The notes: generated by a model from the sequence alone, not told the origin. Shown: positions 8,331-15,668, numbered from the stretch's first letter. The stretch is 16,978 bases of DNA from Vulcanimicrobiota bacterium (GCA_003133185.1 PKWF01000168.1:258-17235); one strand, 5' to 3'. A program made the numbers and translations.

Positions 8331-11300
8331 CTAAGCGCCTGCCGCCGCAGGATGCGGCATCGCCGCCGAGGCCGGCTCGGTACTTCCGCGCGGCTTAGGC
8401 CCCAGCCACATGAACATCACCGGCACGAGCAGCAGCGTCAGCAAGAGCGAACTGATCAAACCGCCGATCACGACGATGCCCAAGGCTTGTCGCTGGGCGG
8501 CGCCGGGATCGAGTGCCAGCGCGATCGGCGTCATGCCGGCGATCATCGCGCACGTCGTCATGACGATCGGGCGGAATCGTTCTCGCGCCGCTTCCACCAT
8601 CGCGTCGGCGCGGCTCATTCCGCGCTCGACCATGTGATTGGCAAAATCCACCAGCAGGATGCCGTTCTTCGACGCCAGCCCAACGAGCAGCACGGTGCCG
8701 ATCAGCGAGTAAAGGTTGAGCGCCTGATGCGTGATCGCCAGCGACGTCAAGGCGCCGACGGCAGCAACCGGCACCGCGAACATGATGATGAAGGGCAGGC
8801 GATAGCTATCGTACAGCGCAACCATCAGCAAGTAGACGAGCAGAAAGGAGAGCAGCAACGCGGTGCCCATGCCGCGCACCGTATCCGATAGATTCTGCTG
8901 CTGCCCGCCGACATTAGCCTTCACCTCAACGGTCGACGGCAAATCGAGTGCCGCTAATCGCCGCAAAAAGTTTCGTTGAACGATCGACTGCGCTGCTCCC
9001 GGCACGAGATTGGCCTGCACGTGAATCACGGTCTCGCGGTTGGTGCGCGTCATCAGCGGTTCGGATGGATCCTCGACGTAGCTGGCGACGTCGCCGATGT
9101 GTGCCAGCGTGCCGCCAAGCGTGCGGATGGGTATGCTGCTCACGGTCCCGATGCTGGTCTGGAAGTCGCGCGGATACAGCACCTGCACGTACTTCGTACC
9201 GCGCGAGGTGTTGAACTGCGTCGCGAGCGTCCCGCCGAATGCGGCGCGAATCGCGCTGGCCGCCTGTCCGATATTGATTCCCAGCACGCGCGCGCGCTCG
9301 CGATCGAACTCGATGTCGATCTGCGGCGCCAACTGCTCGGCGGAGCTGTTGACGTTGAGCGTTCCCGGAGTCTCTCGCAACGCTTGCGCGACCTGGGGCT
9401 CATAGGCTTCGGGGTGATCGTCGGTGGACGTAATCAGATAATCGATCGGCTGTGCGTTACCGCCGCCGGTGCCCGTCGCTGGAATGGAGACGACTTTCGC
9501 GGTCGGTGCAACCTGCTGCGCGATGCGTCCCAGTGCCGGCGCCCAAAAATCCGTCGAACGGCGCCGATTGGCCTTCAAGAAAACGTGAACCTGCCCGACC
9601 GATCCCTGCGCGAGCAGTCCGCCGAAGTTCGACTGCGTCCCGCCCGCGAGCGCCGTTTGCGAATCAACGTCGGGGAGTTTTGCGAAGCGCGCGGCCATCG
9701 CCGCAATCGCCGTATTGACCGTCGTCAGCGGCGTACCCGTCGGATAGGTCGCTTGCACGAAGACTTCGCCGCGATCGACCGGCGGCATGAACTCAAAGCC
9801 GACCGCGCCCAGCGGGACGAGGAGCAGCGCGAAAACCACCGCAGCGCCGGAGACCGCGGCGACCGTCACCGGGCGGCGCAGCGCCCACGGAAGCGCGCGC
9901 CGCGCATACCATTGGCGTAAGTTCTCGAAGCCCTCGGCGAAACGTTCGATCGGCTTTGGCGCCTTCCAGCGCGAAAGCAGCGACCAGTTTCCCGCCAGCG
10001 CCGGCGTGATGGTGAACGAAATGCAGAGCGACGTCAAGGTCGCGACCACTACGACGAGCGCGAACTCCGACAGAAACTTTCCGACGGTTCCGGGAAGGAA
10101 CGCGATCGGGAGAAAGACCACGACGTCGACCAGCGTGATGACGACGGCCGCCGGACCGATCTGCGTGCGGCCTTTAATGGCGGCCTCTTTCGGCGCCTCG
10201 CCGTTTTCGTAGTGCCGTTCTACGTTTTCGAGCACGACGATCGAATCGTCGACGAGTATTCCGATAATCAACGTCATCGCCAGCAGCGAGACGGTATCGA
10301 TCGTGAAGTTGACGAGCTTCATCGCGGCCAGCGTCACGCACAACGAGGCCGGAATCGCTATCAGTACGACGATTGCGTTCCGCCACGACCGCAGGAAGAA
10401 GAGCATCACGATGGCCGTGATCAGGATCGCTTGGATCAGCGTGCGGAAGACCCCCCAGATCTGCTGTTTCGTATAGGCAGCTTGATTGTTGAGGATTTTA
10501 AAGTCGATCGCGGGATAGGTCCGCTCGATGGCCGGAAGCGCGCGCAGCACGTTCTGCGCCGCGGTAACTTCGCTCGCGCCGGTCGCCTTCTGGATGCTCA
10601 GCGAAATCGTCGGCACCGTCCCGACGTAGCTGTATTGTCGCTGCGGCTCGAAGGAGTCGCTGACGGCGGCGACGTCGGCGATACGAATGATCCGAGCCGA
10701 GGCGCTCCATGGATTCAGACTCGAGAGCGCCGGCCCCGCATAGCCGCCCGAGCCGGTTGAGGAGCCGCTCGTCGTACTCTGCGTTTGCGCCGGCGCGGCG
10801 CTCGGTGCCGCCGTTGCGGTAGTGGCGGCGATGACGCTGGCGGCGAGATTCGGCGGCGTCGCTGCCGGCAGCGGCGATGGTGAAGTCGAGGCCGACGCCG
10901 ACGGCATCGGCGAGATCGAAGCGTTCGGCGCCGGCGTTACAACGGTCGCGGGCGCGGCTGCGGCCGATGCGGCCGGCGCGGCGGCGGATTGCGGCGACGG
11001 CAACGCGAGGGTGCCCCCAGCGGCCGATGAGGCGCTGCTCGCCGCGCTAACGGGCGCCCCGGGAGAGCCCGGCAGCGCCGGCTCGTTATACGACGCGTTG
11101 CCGAAGGTCGAGGTAAACGGCGAAGAGGCAAAGACCGGCAGATCCGCAACGGTCGCGGTATTGCTCACGTCGCCGCGCACGTCGATGGTCGTTTCGTGAT
11201 TCGGGAGATAGGCGATGCCGCCCGGCTCTCGCAGATTGTTCTCCGAGATCGTGCTGACGATGTCGTTGAGCGTCAATCCCGAGGAGGCGAGCAGGTTGGG

Positions 11301-11867
11301 ATTGACCGCGACCTCGATCGCCGGCGTCACGGATCCGCCCACGTTGACGTTCGAGACGCCGTCGACTTGTTCGAGATCGGGAACGATGTTGTTCGTCACG
11401 ATTGCCGAAAGGTTGCCCGGCGCCAACGACCCGGAGCTTACACCGATCGTCAAGATCGTCGCTTCTGCGGGATCGAACGTGCCGACGGTAGGCGCGGGCA
11501 TGTCGCTGGGAAGCTGCGATTGCGCCACGAGAAGCCGGCGTTGCACTTGTACTAGATCGGTCGTCTTGTTCGAGCTGAGCGAGAAGACGGCGGAGATCGT
11601 CGCTTGCCCTTGTTGAACCGTCGTATTGATGTGATCGAGGTCCGGAGCGCCGGCGATTGCATCTTCGATCGGCCGCACTACCGCGTCGCGAATTTCCGTC
11701 GTCGAGCCACCCGGATAACTCGCGCGCACGGTAATGGTCGGAAAGTCGATGTTGGGAAACTGTTGCTGCACGATGGTCATCAGCGCGACGGCGCCGGCGA
11801 CGCCGATCAACGCCAGGCTTACGAAGACCAGCGCCGGCCGCAAAACGAAGAGACGGGTCGGCCACAT
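8331..11867 (-). CDS. RND efflux transporter, HAE1 (AcrB/MdtB) type, pump A with Ala/Ser/Pro-rich insertion
   Basis: This 1178-residue paralogue of pump B is colinear with it over nearly the whole length (for example RPALVFVSLAL, ILVDDSIVVLENVERH, ASKNGILLVDFANHM). TM4 acids D540-D541 and TM10 lysine K1067 are conserved, so it should be a working proton-coupled subunit. It exceeds pump B by 119 residues. Most of the excess is a low-complexity segment of about 140 residues at roughly 247-385, inside the first periplasmic porter half and just before the conserved NPWSASARIIRIADVA. The reading frame is intact through it. The ATG at 11865-11867 follows the adaptor stop by 14 bases with only a weak ribosome site. 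It works with the upstream adaptor lipoprotein and the downstream pump B. The TolC-like outer-membrane partner is not in the window. The specific substrate is unknown. Confidence 0.95.
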   Translation of the reverse strand: MWPTRLFVLRPALVFVSLALIGVAGAVALMTIVQQQFPNIDFPTITVRASYPGGSTTEIRDAVVRPIEDAIAGAPDLDHINTTVQQGQATISAVFSLSSNKTTDLVQVQRRLLVAQSQLPSDMPAPTVGTFDPAEATILTIGVSSGSLAPGNLSAIVTNNIVPDLEQVDGVSNVNVGGSVTPAIEVAVNPNLLASSGLTLNDIVSTISENNLREPGGIAYLPNHETTIDVRGDVSNTATVADLPVFASSPFTSTFGNASYNEPALPGSPGAPVSAASSASSAAGGTLALPSPQSAAAPAASAAAAPATVVTPAPNASISPMPSASASTSPSPLPAATPPNLAASVIAATTATAAPSAAPAQTQSTTSGSSTGSGGYAGPALSSLNPWSASARIIRIADVAAVSDSFEPQRQYSYVGTVPTISLSIQKATGASEVTAAQNVLRALPAIERTYPAIDFKILNNQAAYTKQQIWGVFRTLIQAILITAIVMLFFLRSWRNAIVVLIAIPASLCVTLAAMKLVNFTIDTVSLLAMTLIIGILVDDSIVVLENVERHYENGEAPKEAAIKGRTQIGPAAVVITLVDVVVFLPIAFLPGTVGKFLSEFALVVVVATLTSLCISFTITPALAGNWSLLSRWKAPKPIERFAEGFENLRQWYARRALPWALRRPVTVAAVSGAAVVFALLLVPLGAVGFEFMPPVDRGEVFVQATYPTGTPLTTVNTAIAAMAARFAKLPDVDSQTALAGGTQSNFGGLLAQGSVGQVHVFLKANRRRSTDFWAPALGRIAQQVAPTAKVVSIPATGTGGGNAQPIDYLITSTDDHPEAYEPQVAQALRETPGTLNVNSSAEQLAPQIDIEFDRERARVLGINIGQAASAIRAAFGGTLATQFNTSRGTKYVQVLYPRDFQTSIGTVSSIPIRTLGGTLAHIGDVASYVEDPSEPLMTRTNRETVIHVQANLVPGAAQSIVQRNFLRRLAALDLPSTVEVKANVGGQQQNLSDTVRGMGTALLLSFLLVYLLMVALYDSYRLPFIIMFAVPVAAVGALTSLAITHQALNLYSLIGTVLLVGLASKNGILLVDFANHMVERGMSRADAMVEAARERFRPIVMTTCAMIAGMTPIALALDPGAAQRQALGIVVIGGLISSLLLTLLLVPVMFMWLGPKPRGSTEPASAAMPHPAAAGA
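10713..11129 (-). other. Low-complexity Ala/Ser/Pro insertion encoded within RND pump A
   Basis: Residues about 247-385 of pump A are almost entirely Ala, Ser, Pro, Thr and Gly, with runs such as AAAPAASAAAAPA and SASASTSPSPLP. The paralogue next door has only a 13-residue Ser/Thr loop at the same alignment point. The segment is predicted to be disordered and exposed in the periplasm. The DNA is built largely of GCG/GGC-rich codons, consistent with growth by replication slippage, although no long exact DNA repeat is obvious. Confidence 0.8.
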
Positions 11868-11881
11868 AGGATCGTTACACT

Positions 11882-13186
11882 TTAAGGCGCGGGACTTTGC
11901 GGCCCGGGGCTCTGCGGCGCGGGGCTTTGCCCCCCGATCTGTTGGCCCGCCGTAATCCCGAGCTGTCCGTTGGAGATCACCCTGGTTCCCCGCGCGATAC
12001 CGGTGACGACCGAGGTCTTTCCGTCGCTCCCGCGCTCTTCGACCTTCGCGACCTTCGCAGTCCCATCGGCGTTGACGACCATGACGCTCTCGTGCGAATC
12101 GTCCAAGAAGGCCGTCGTGGGAACTCCGATGCCGGTGACGACGGGAAGGTCGATCGTTCCGGTCACCGCCATTCCCGACTTCAACCGATATCCGGGATTC
12201 GCCAGGATCGCTTCAACGGTGAAGTTCGTCGAGCCGGGTGAAACTTGGCCCAGGACGGCATTGATTCGTCCGTGGTAGCTGCTCGTGTTGACGCCGGCCA
12301 CGGCGACCGAGACGGCGGCGCCGCGCCGGATTCGAAAAACGTCTTCGGACGAAGCGTTGAGCTCGGCATAGACCGGGTCGAGTTGTTGCACGGTGAAGAT
12401 CGTTCGCGAGCCCGGATACTCACCGGGATTGAGATTGCGATTGACCACGACGCCGTCGACCGGCGAGGTAACGAGTGCCTTGTCGATCGACGCTTGGATT
12501 TGGTCGGCCTGCGCGTGCGCCGAGGCCGCATCAGCCTGCGCCGACGCGACGTTGGCGGCTTGGAGCCCTTGCTGGTAGTTTCCGTTGACGTTCGAGTTGA
12601 GGACCGCCGACTGGAGGCTGGCTTGCGCCGAGAGCACCTGCTGTTGATCGTTGTGCACGGTCGTGCGCTGCTGGTCGACTTGCTGCTGCGAGACGTAACC
12701 GCTGTCCAAGAGCGTTTGATATCGTTGGAGGTTCACCTGATCGAGTTTGAGCGTCTGCTGCGCCTGAAGCAGCGTCGCCCGCGCATTACGAACTTGATCG
12801 CTCCCCTGCCCGATATTGAGCTGCGCTTGATATTGGGTCTGCGAAACGCGAGCGTCGTCGGAGGCGGCGCTGCGTTGCGCCGCCTCGAGACTCGCCCGCA
12901 AGTCGGTCGTATCGAGAACCGCCAGCACCTGGCCGTCCCGAACGATGTCCCCTTCGATGACCGACACCGAATCGGTGGGCTCCGAGAGCGCGCTCGATAT
13001 CGAAACGTTCTGATACGGCGCGACGATACCCGCGATCTGCACGGTCGGGCGGACGGTCACCGGCGCCGCCGCCGAAGTCGGAACCGCGGCCGGACCCGGC
13101 GATGCCAAACGGTGGCGGTGCTGGCGACCGCCAGCGCAGCCCGAGGAGAGAAGCGCGATCAACGCGAGCGATGCGGCCAGCCTCAT
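11882..13186 (-). CDS. RND efflux periplasmic adaptor (membrane fusion) lipoprotein
   Basis: This 434-residue HlyD/AcrA-type adaptor bridges the RND pump to an outer-membrane channel. The N terminus is a lipoprotein signal: MRLAAS, a hydrophobic core, then SSGC with the acylated Cys at residue 17, so the protein is probably membrane-anchored in the periplasm. A first lipoyl half lies near 60-95 (VIEGDIVRDGQVLAVLDTTD). A long Gln/Ala-rich alpha-hairpin coiled coil spans about 96-235. The second lipoyl half contains SPVDGVVVNRNLNPGE (241-256), followed by beta-barrel and membrane-proximal domains to about 415. The tail is a Pro/Ser/Gln repeat. The open frame runs upstream to 13909, but that would overlap the OPT gene by about 700 bases, and the signal peptide fixes the start at ATG 13186. 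It starts 14 bases after the OPT stop, with TAGGA about 12 bases upstream of the ATG. Confidence 0.93.
   Translation of the reverse strand: MRLAASLALIALLSSGCAGGRQHRHRLASPGPAAVPTSAAAPVTVRPTVQIAGIVAPYQNVSISSALSEPTDSVSVIEGDIVRDGQVLAVLDTTDLRASLEAAQRSAASDDARVSQTQYQAQLNIGQGSDQVRNARATLLQAQQTLKLDQVNLQRYQTLLDSGYVSQQQVDQQRTTVHNDQQQVLSAQASLQSAVLNSNVNGNYQQGLQAANVASAQADAASAHAQADQIQASIDKALVTSPVDGVVVNRNLNPGEYPGSRTIFTVQQLDPVYAELNASSEDVFRIRRGAAVSVAVAGVNTSSYHGRINAVLGQVSPGSTNFTVEAILANPGYRLKSGMAVTGTIDLPVVTGIGVPTTAFLDDSHESVMVVNADGTAKVAKVEERGSDGKTSVVTGIARGTRVISNGQLGITAGQQIGGQSPAPQSPGPQSPAP
11886..11930 (-). repeat. Three 15-base tandem units at the 3' end of the adaptor gene
   Basis: Three consecutive near-identical 15-base units (11886-11900, 11901-11915, 11916-11930; plus-strand consensus GGCGCGGGGCTTTGC, each copy with 0-2 differences from it) encode the last residues SPAP/QSPGP/QSPAP of the adaptor lipoprotein. 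The period is a multiple of three, so copy-number change would keep the frame and only lengthen or shorten the tail. Confidence 0.85.
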
Positions 13187-13200
13187 TTTAAACAAATATC

Positions 13201-15162
13201 CTACTTCGACGATGCACAAGTTCGGCTGAGAGTTCCCGCCCAGCGGAACAGGGCGCCAACCACCAAGACAAATGCGCCGGCGCCCAGCGCCGTCGAGGCC
13301 TTCGCGAAAGCGTCCCCTACGAGCCCAAGAGGTTCGGGGCGGCCGGTCGAGACGATGAGGCCGGCGAGCAGCACACCGAAAAGACTTTCCCCTACGATCA
13401 GACCCGACGCGATCAGCACACCGGTTTGCTTGGCGCGAACGTCGCCGGCGCGCGCGGCCCAGCGGTTGTATAGCCACCCAATTACGGCGCCGGCGACCAC
13501 CGGCGCCGTGGTCGATGCCGGCAAATAAATACCCAACCCGACGGCCAGCGGCGGCAGCGCCGCGCGTTTGGTCGTGCGTAAGAGCTCGTCGGCCGCAACG
13601 ACGATCGCACCCACGAGAGCGCCCGTTGCAATCAGGGCCCAATCGATTTGACCGCCGATCACGCCTTTGGCAAGCGCCGAAATCAGCGTCGCTTGCGGCG
13701 CGGGCAGCGGCTGCGCGATCGCATTGTGCAGGTTCGGCGCACCTGCAAACCCGTAGCCTCGATTGAGCAAATTGAGGATCGGCGGAATCACCAAAGCGCC
13801 GACGCACACGCCGAAGACGAGCGCGACCTGCTGTCGCCAGGGCGTCGCGTCGACGAGCTGTCCGGTTTTTAAATCCTGCAAGTTGTCGTTTGAGATCGTT
13901 GCGACGCAAAGGAGCACCGCGGTGACGAAGAGTGCGTACGCGATCAGTTCCGACGGCGCGGTAACGCCCGCGAACCTAGCGATAACGAGCAGCATCAGCG
14001 ACGCGCCGATCACGACCAGAATCGCCAAGCCCGAGACGGGACTGTTCGAAGAGCCGATCAGGCCCGCCATGTAGCCGCAGGCCGCCGCAACGAAGAACCC
14101 CGCGATGACGACGTAAATCACGGCAGCCAGCGTGAGCCAGCCGGCAATCGGCATCAGCCGGCCGCCGGCGAGAAAGTTCGCGAGCAGGATTGCCAGTGGG
14201 ATCAAGCAACCAAGACTGATGAGCGCGACTATTCCGATCGGCAAGTCTCGCTCGGTTCTCGGTTCGTCTTGAATCTCTCCGAGCCGTCGACGCCGAGAGG
14301 CCGCCAGGGCCGACGCAACCCCCGCGGCTACGGGGCGCGCGAGGCGCCCGAGAGACCAGAGGGCCGCGACGCCGATCGCACCGGCGCCGATGAAGCGCAC
14401 TTGATGCGACCAGACCGTCGTCGCCACGTCGGCTGCGGGACCTGCTGCCGGATGCAGCGCGGTTAAAACGGGCGTCGCTATGCCCCACGCGATGAAGAGT
14501 CCGGTTAGCATTGCGAGCCCGACGGAGAGACCGATCAGTTGCCCCGCGCCGACGAGCGCGAGCGAGAGCGAGAATCCCAGACCGGTAGTTGCGCTGCCGA
14601 TGCGAAAGTAGCCGGCGATTTGGCCGGCAAAAATTCGCGTGGCGACGATTACGGCAAAGCCGGCCGAGGCCAGCGTTCCGCCAACGAGGGCCAGCAACCC
14701 GGCTCGATTGCGCTCGTCGGCCGCGCCAGCCGCGGTGCCGACCTTCAACACCTCGGCCGCGGCGACGCCTTCCGGATAGGGCAGATTTGATTGAGCCACC
14801 AACGCGCGCCGCAGCGGCACGCTGTACATCACGCCCAGGATGCCGCCGATCGCGCAAACTCCGAAGCACTGTGCAAAGGGAAAACCGCTCCACCACCCGA
14901 TCATGATCAGTCCGGGCAGCACGAAGATCACGGCCGAGAGCGTCCCCGCAGCGGACGCCACGGTCTGCACGATGTTGTTTTCATAGATGGACGAGTTCTT
15001 GAAGGCGCGCAAGACGGCCATCGAAATGACGGCGGCTGGAATAGTGGATGCAAACGTGAGCCCCACTTTCAAGCCGAGGTACACGTTTGCAGCCGTGAAC
15101 ACGAGCGTCACGGCGGCGCCCAGGAGCAGGCTGCGCGCCGTGAGCTCCACTCGATCTTTCAC
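13201..15162 (-). CDS. OPT family oligopeptide/metal-chelate transporter
   Basis: This integral membrane transporter of the OPT superfamily is about 653 residues long with roughly 14-16 hydrophobic helices. Characteristic signatures are visible: AANVYLGLKVGLTFASTIPA near the N terminus, YENNIVQTVASAAGTL, SNLPYPEGVAAAEVL, and ISNDNLQDLKTGQLVDATPW in the second half. Bacterial members import short peptides or metal chelates by secondary transport; the substrate is not readable here. The frame is open back to a TTG at 15216. The GTG at 15160-15162 is preferred because homologues begin close to the ELTARSLLLGA segment and because the TTG touches a strong hairpin; GTG 15150 is another option. It is the first gene of the operon, with its stop 14 bases before the adaptor start. 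An importer heading an efflux operon is unusual. A long structured leader lies upstream. Confidence 0.88.
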   Translation of the reverse strand: MKDRVELTARSLLLGAAVTLVFTAANVYLGLKVGLTFASTIPAAVISMAVLRAFKNSSIYENNIVQTVASAAGTLSAVIFVLPGLIMIGWWSGFPFAQCFGVCAIGGILGVMYSVPLRRALVAQSNLPYPEGVAAAEVLKVGTAAGAADERNRAGLLALVGGTLASAGFAVIVATRIFAGQIAGYFRIGSATTGLGFSLSLALVGAGQLIGLSVGLAMLTGLFIAWGIATPVLTALHPAAGPAADVATTVWSHQVRFIGAGAIGVAALWSLGRLARPVAAGVASALAASRRRRLGEIQDEPRTERDLPIGIVALISLGCLIPLAILLANFLAGGRLMPIAGWLTLAAVIYVVIAGFFVAAACGYMAGLIGSSNSPVSGLAILVVIGASLMLLVIARFAGVTAPSELIAYALFVTAVLLCVATISNDNLQDLKTGQLVDATPWRQQVALVFGVCVGALVIPPILNLLNRGYGFAGAPNLHNAIAQPLPAPQATLISALAKGVIGGQIDWALIATGALVGAIVVAADELLRTTKRAALPPLAVGLGIYLPASTTAPVVAGAVIGWLYNRWAARAGDVRAKQTGVLIASGLIVGESLFGVLLAGLIVSTGRPEPLGLVGDAFAKASTALGAGAFVLVVGALFRWAGTLSRTCASSK

Positions 15163-15216
15163 GACGCTTACTCTTGCGCGGCCGCGTGCGTACGGCCTTT
15201 TCGAAGCAATGAGCAA

Positions 15217-15240
15217 AGCCCGTAACTTACGCTACGGGCT
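15217..15240 (-). promoter_or_regulatory. 8-pair hairpin upstream of the OPT start
   Basis: AGCCCGTA (15217-15224) and TACGGGCT (15233-15240) are perfect inverted copies separated by 8 bases. On the minus strand the stem is followed by TTTGCTCATTGCTT, only mildly T-rich, so it could be a weak attenuator or a translation-control stem rather than a strong intrinsic terminator. On the plus strand no T run follows. Confidence 0.55.
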
Positions 15241-15333
15241 CTGCGTATCTCCGGTCATTCTCGCCTGTTTGAAGCGGTTTCCCGCTTCTCACCGACGTTT
15301 CGATCCGGTTTTCGATCGGCCTCACTCGGATTT

Positions 15334-15349
15334 GTCGCGTATACGCGAC
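15334..15349. promoter_or_regulatory. Perfect 16-base palindrome
   Basis: GTCGCGTATACGCGAC equals its own reverse complement over all 16 bases. It could be an operator for a dimeric repressor (TetR-type operators are often of this kind and commonly control RND pumps), or an RNA hairpin with a TATA loop in the operon leader. It lies about 170 bases upstream of the OPT start. No regulator gene is present in the window. Confidence 0.5.
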
Positions 15350-15418
15350 GCTTCGTCTACGTGCTTCCAAATCGCGGCTCGATACGGTCCGCACTTCGTC
15401 ATTTGCCGAAGTCTTTGC

Positions 15419-15448
15419 ATGCTAGCAAAAACGCGAAGATGATTGCAA
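15419..15448 (-). promoter_or_regulatory. Candidate sigma-70-like promoter for the OPT-efflux operon
   Basis: On the minus strand TTGCAA (15443-15448) and TAGCAT (15419-15424) each match four of six bases of the -35 and -10 consensus, with an 18-base spacer. This would start transcription near 15412, just ahead of the hairpin series. The match is modest and GC-rich bacteria often use degenerate promoters, so this is a weak call. Confidence 0.3.
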
Positions 15449-15461
15449 TGCGTTCGAGGCG

Positions 15462-15501
15462 TCGTCCACAAGAGTTCCACAACAAATTGCGGTTACCCAC
15501 A
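15462..15501. other. Cluster of three TGTGG / CCACA motifs (DnaA-box-like)
   Basis: On the plus strand TCGTCCACA (15462-15470), AGTTCCACA (15473-15481) and TTACCCACA (15493-15501) lie in the same orientation within 40 bases. The third differs from the classical DnaA box TTATCCACA at one base, the first at two and the second at three. They lie between two divergently transcribed blocks. No dnaA, dnaN or AT-rich unwinding region is visible, so an origin is not claimed. Confidence 0.3.
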
Positions 15502-15524
15502 GTTTATCGACATGCGCGGGACGT

Positions 15525-15668
15525 TTAGGGCCGCATTGTCGACATCGGCGTCGACGATGCCATCGGCGACGGCGACGTACTTGGCACCGGTTGGGCAGTC
15601 GCGGCGAGCGTCGTGGCGCTTGCTACAAACGTTCCGACGAACGCAAGGCCGACAAACCAACGTTTCAT
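15525..15668 (-). CDS. Small exported Pro/Ser/Thr-rich peptide (47 residues)
   Basis: This short gene encodes a 47-residue product. It begins MKRWFVGLAFVGTFV: two positive residues, then a hydrophobic core of about 13. The region around residues 17-25 (SATTLAATA) offers Ala-X-Ala-type signal peptidase sites. The mature part would be only about 22 residues (QPVPSTSPSPMASSTPMSTM...), without cysteine or aromatic residues. Support for a real gene is the ATG at 15668 preceded 9 bases upstream by AAGGAGGG (15678-15685), the strongest ribosome-binding site in the window, and the sensible signal peptide. I do not recognise a family. It could be a secreted linker-like peptide, a leader peptide, or the remnant of a longer exported protein. 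It is divergent from nadA and may share the leader region of the OPT operon downstream. Confidence 0.6.
   Translation of the reverse strand: MKRWFVGLAFVGTFVASATTLAATAQPVPSTSPSPMASSTPMSTMRP

Larger units (their letters stand above)
15163..15424 (-). promoter_or_regulatory. Structured 5' leader of the OPT-efflux operon
   Basis: This stretch has no convincing gene but holds a series of inverted repeats that would fold in the minus-strand transcript. In transcript order they are: 15334-15349 (GTCGCG-TATA-CGCGAC); 15301-15318 (CGATC stem, 8-base loop); 15271-15288 (GAAGCGG-GAAA-CCGCTTC, a 7-pair stem with a GNRA-type GAAA tetraloop); and 15217-15240 (AGCCCGTA stem, 8 pairs, 8-base loop). The last sits about 55 bases before the OPT start. 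None is followed by a clear U run, so this is not a simple terminator. It does not match any riboswitch class I can recall. It is best described as a candidate cis-regulatory RNA. Confidence 0.45.

Noticed and set aside
10822..11199. Ala/Gly-rich plus-strand open frame opposite the pump A insertion
   Set aside because: Its composition is the mirror of the low-complexity insertion on the coding strand; there is no ribosome site or domain.
12245..13528. 427-residue plus-strand open frame
   Set aside because: It is antisense to the adaptor and OPT genes, with Arg/Asp-rich low-order composition typical of a shadow frame in GC-rich DNA.
13187..13909. Upstream extension of the adaptor reading frame giving a 675-residue protein
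   Set aside because: It overlaps the OPT transporter gene on the same strand in another frame, is Arg-rich as expected of a shadow frame, and the true protein has its own lipoprotein signal at 13186.
15217..15240. Classical intrinsic terminator
   Set aside because: The stem is good, but no uninterrupted T run follows on either strand.
15322..15420. 32-codon minus-strand frame starting MQRLRQMTKCGPYRAA
   Set aside because: There is no ribosome site, and its ATG overlaps the candidate -10 element, so it would lie outside or at the very start of the transcript. Kept only as a possibility.
14987..15442. 151-residue plus-strand open frame across the OPT 5' end and leader
   Set aside because: Half is antisense to the OPT gene, the rest crosses the hairpin series, and there is no recognisable protein feature.
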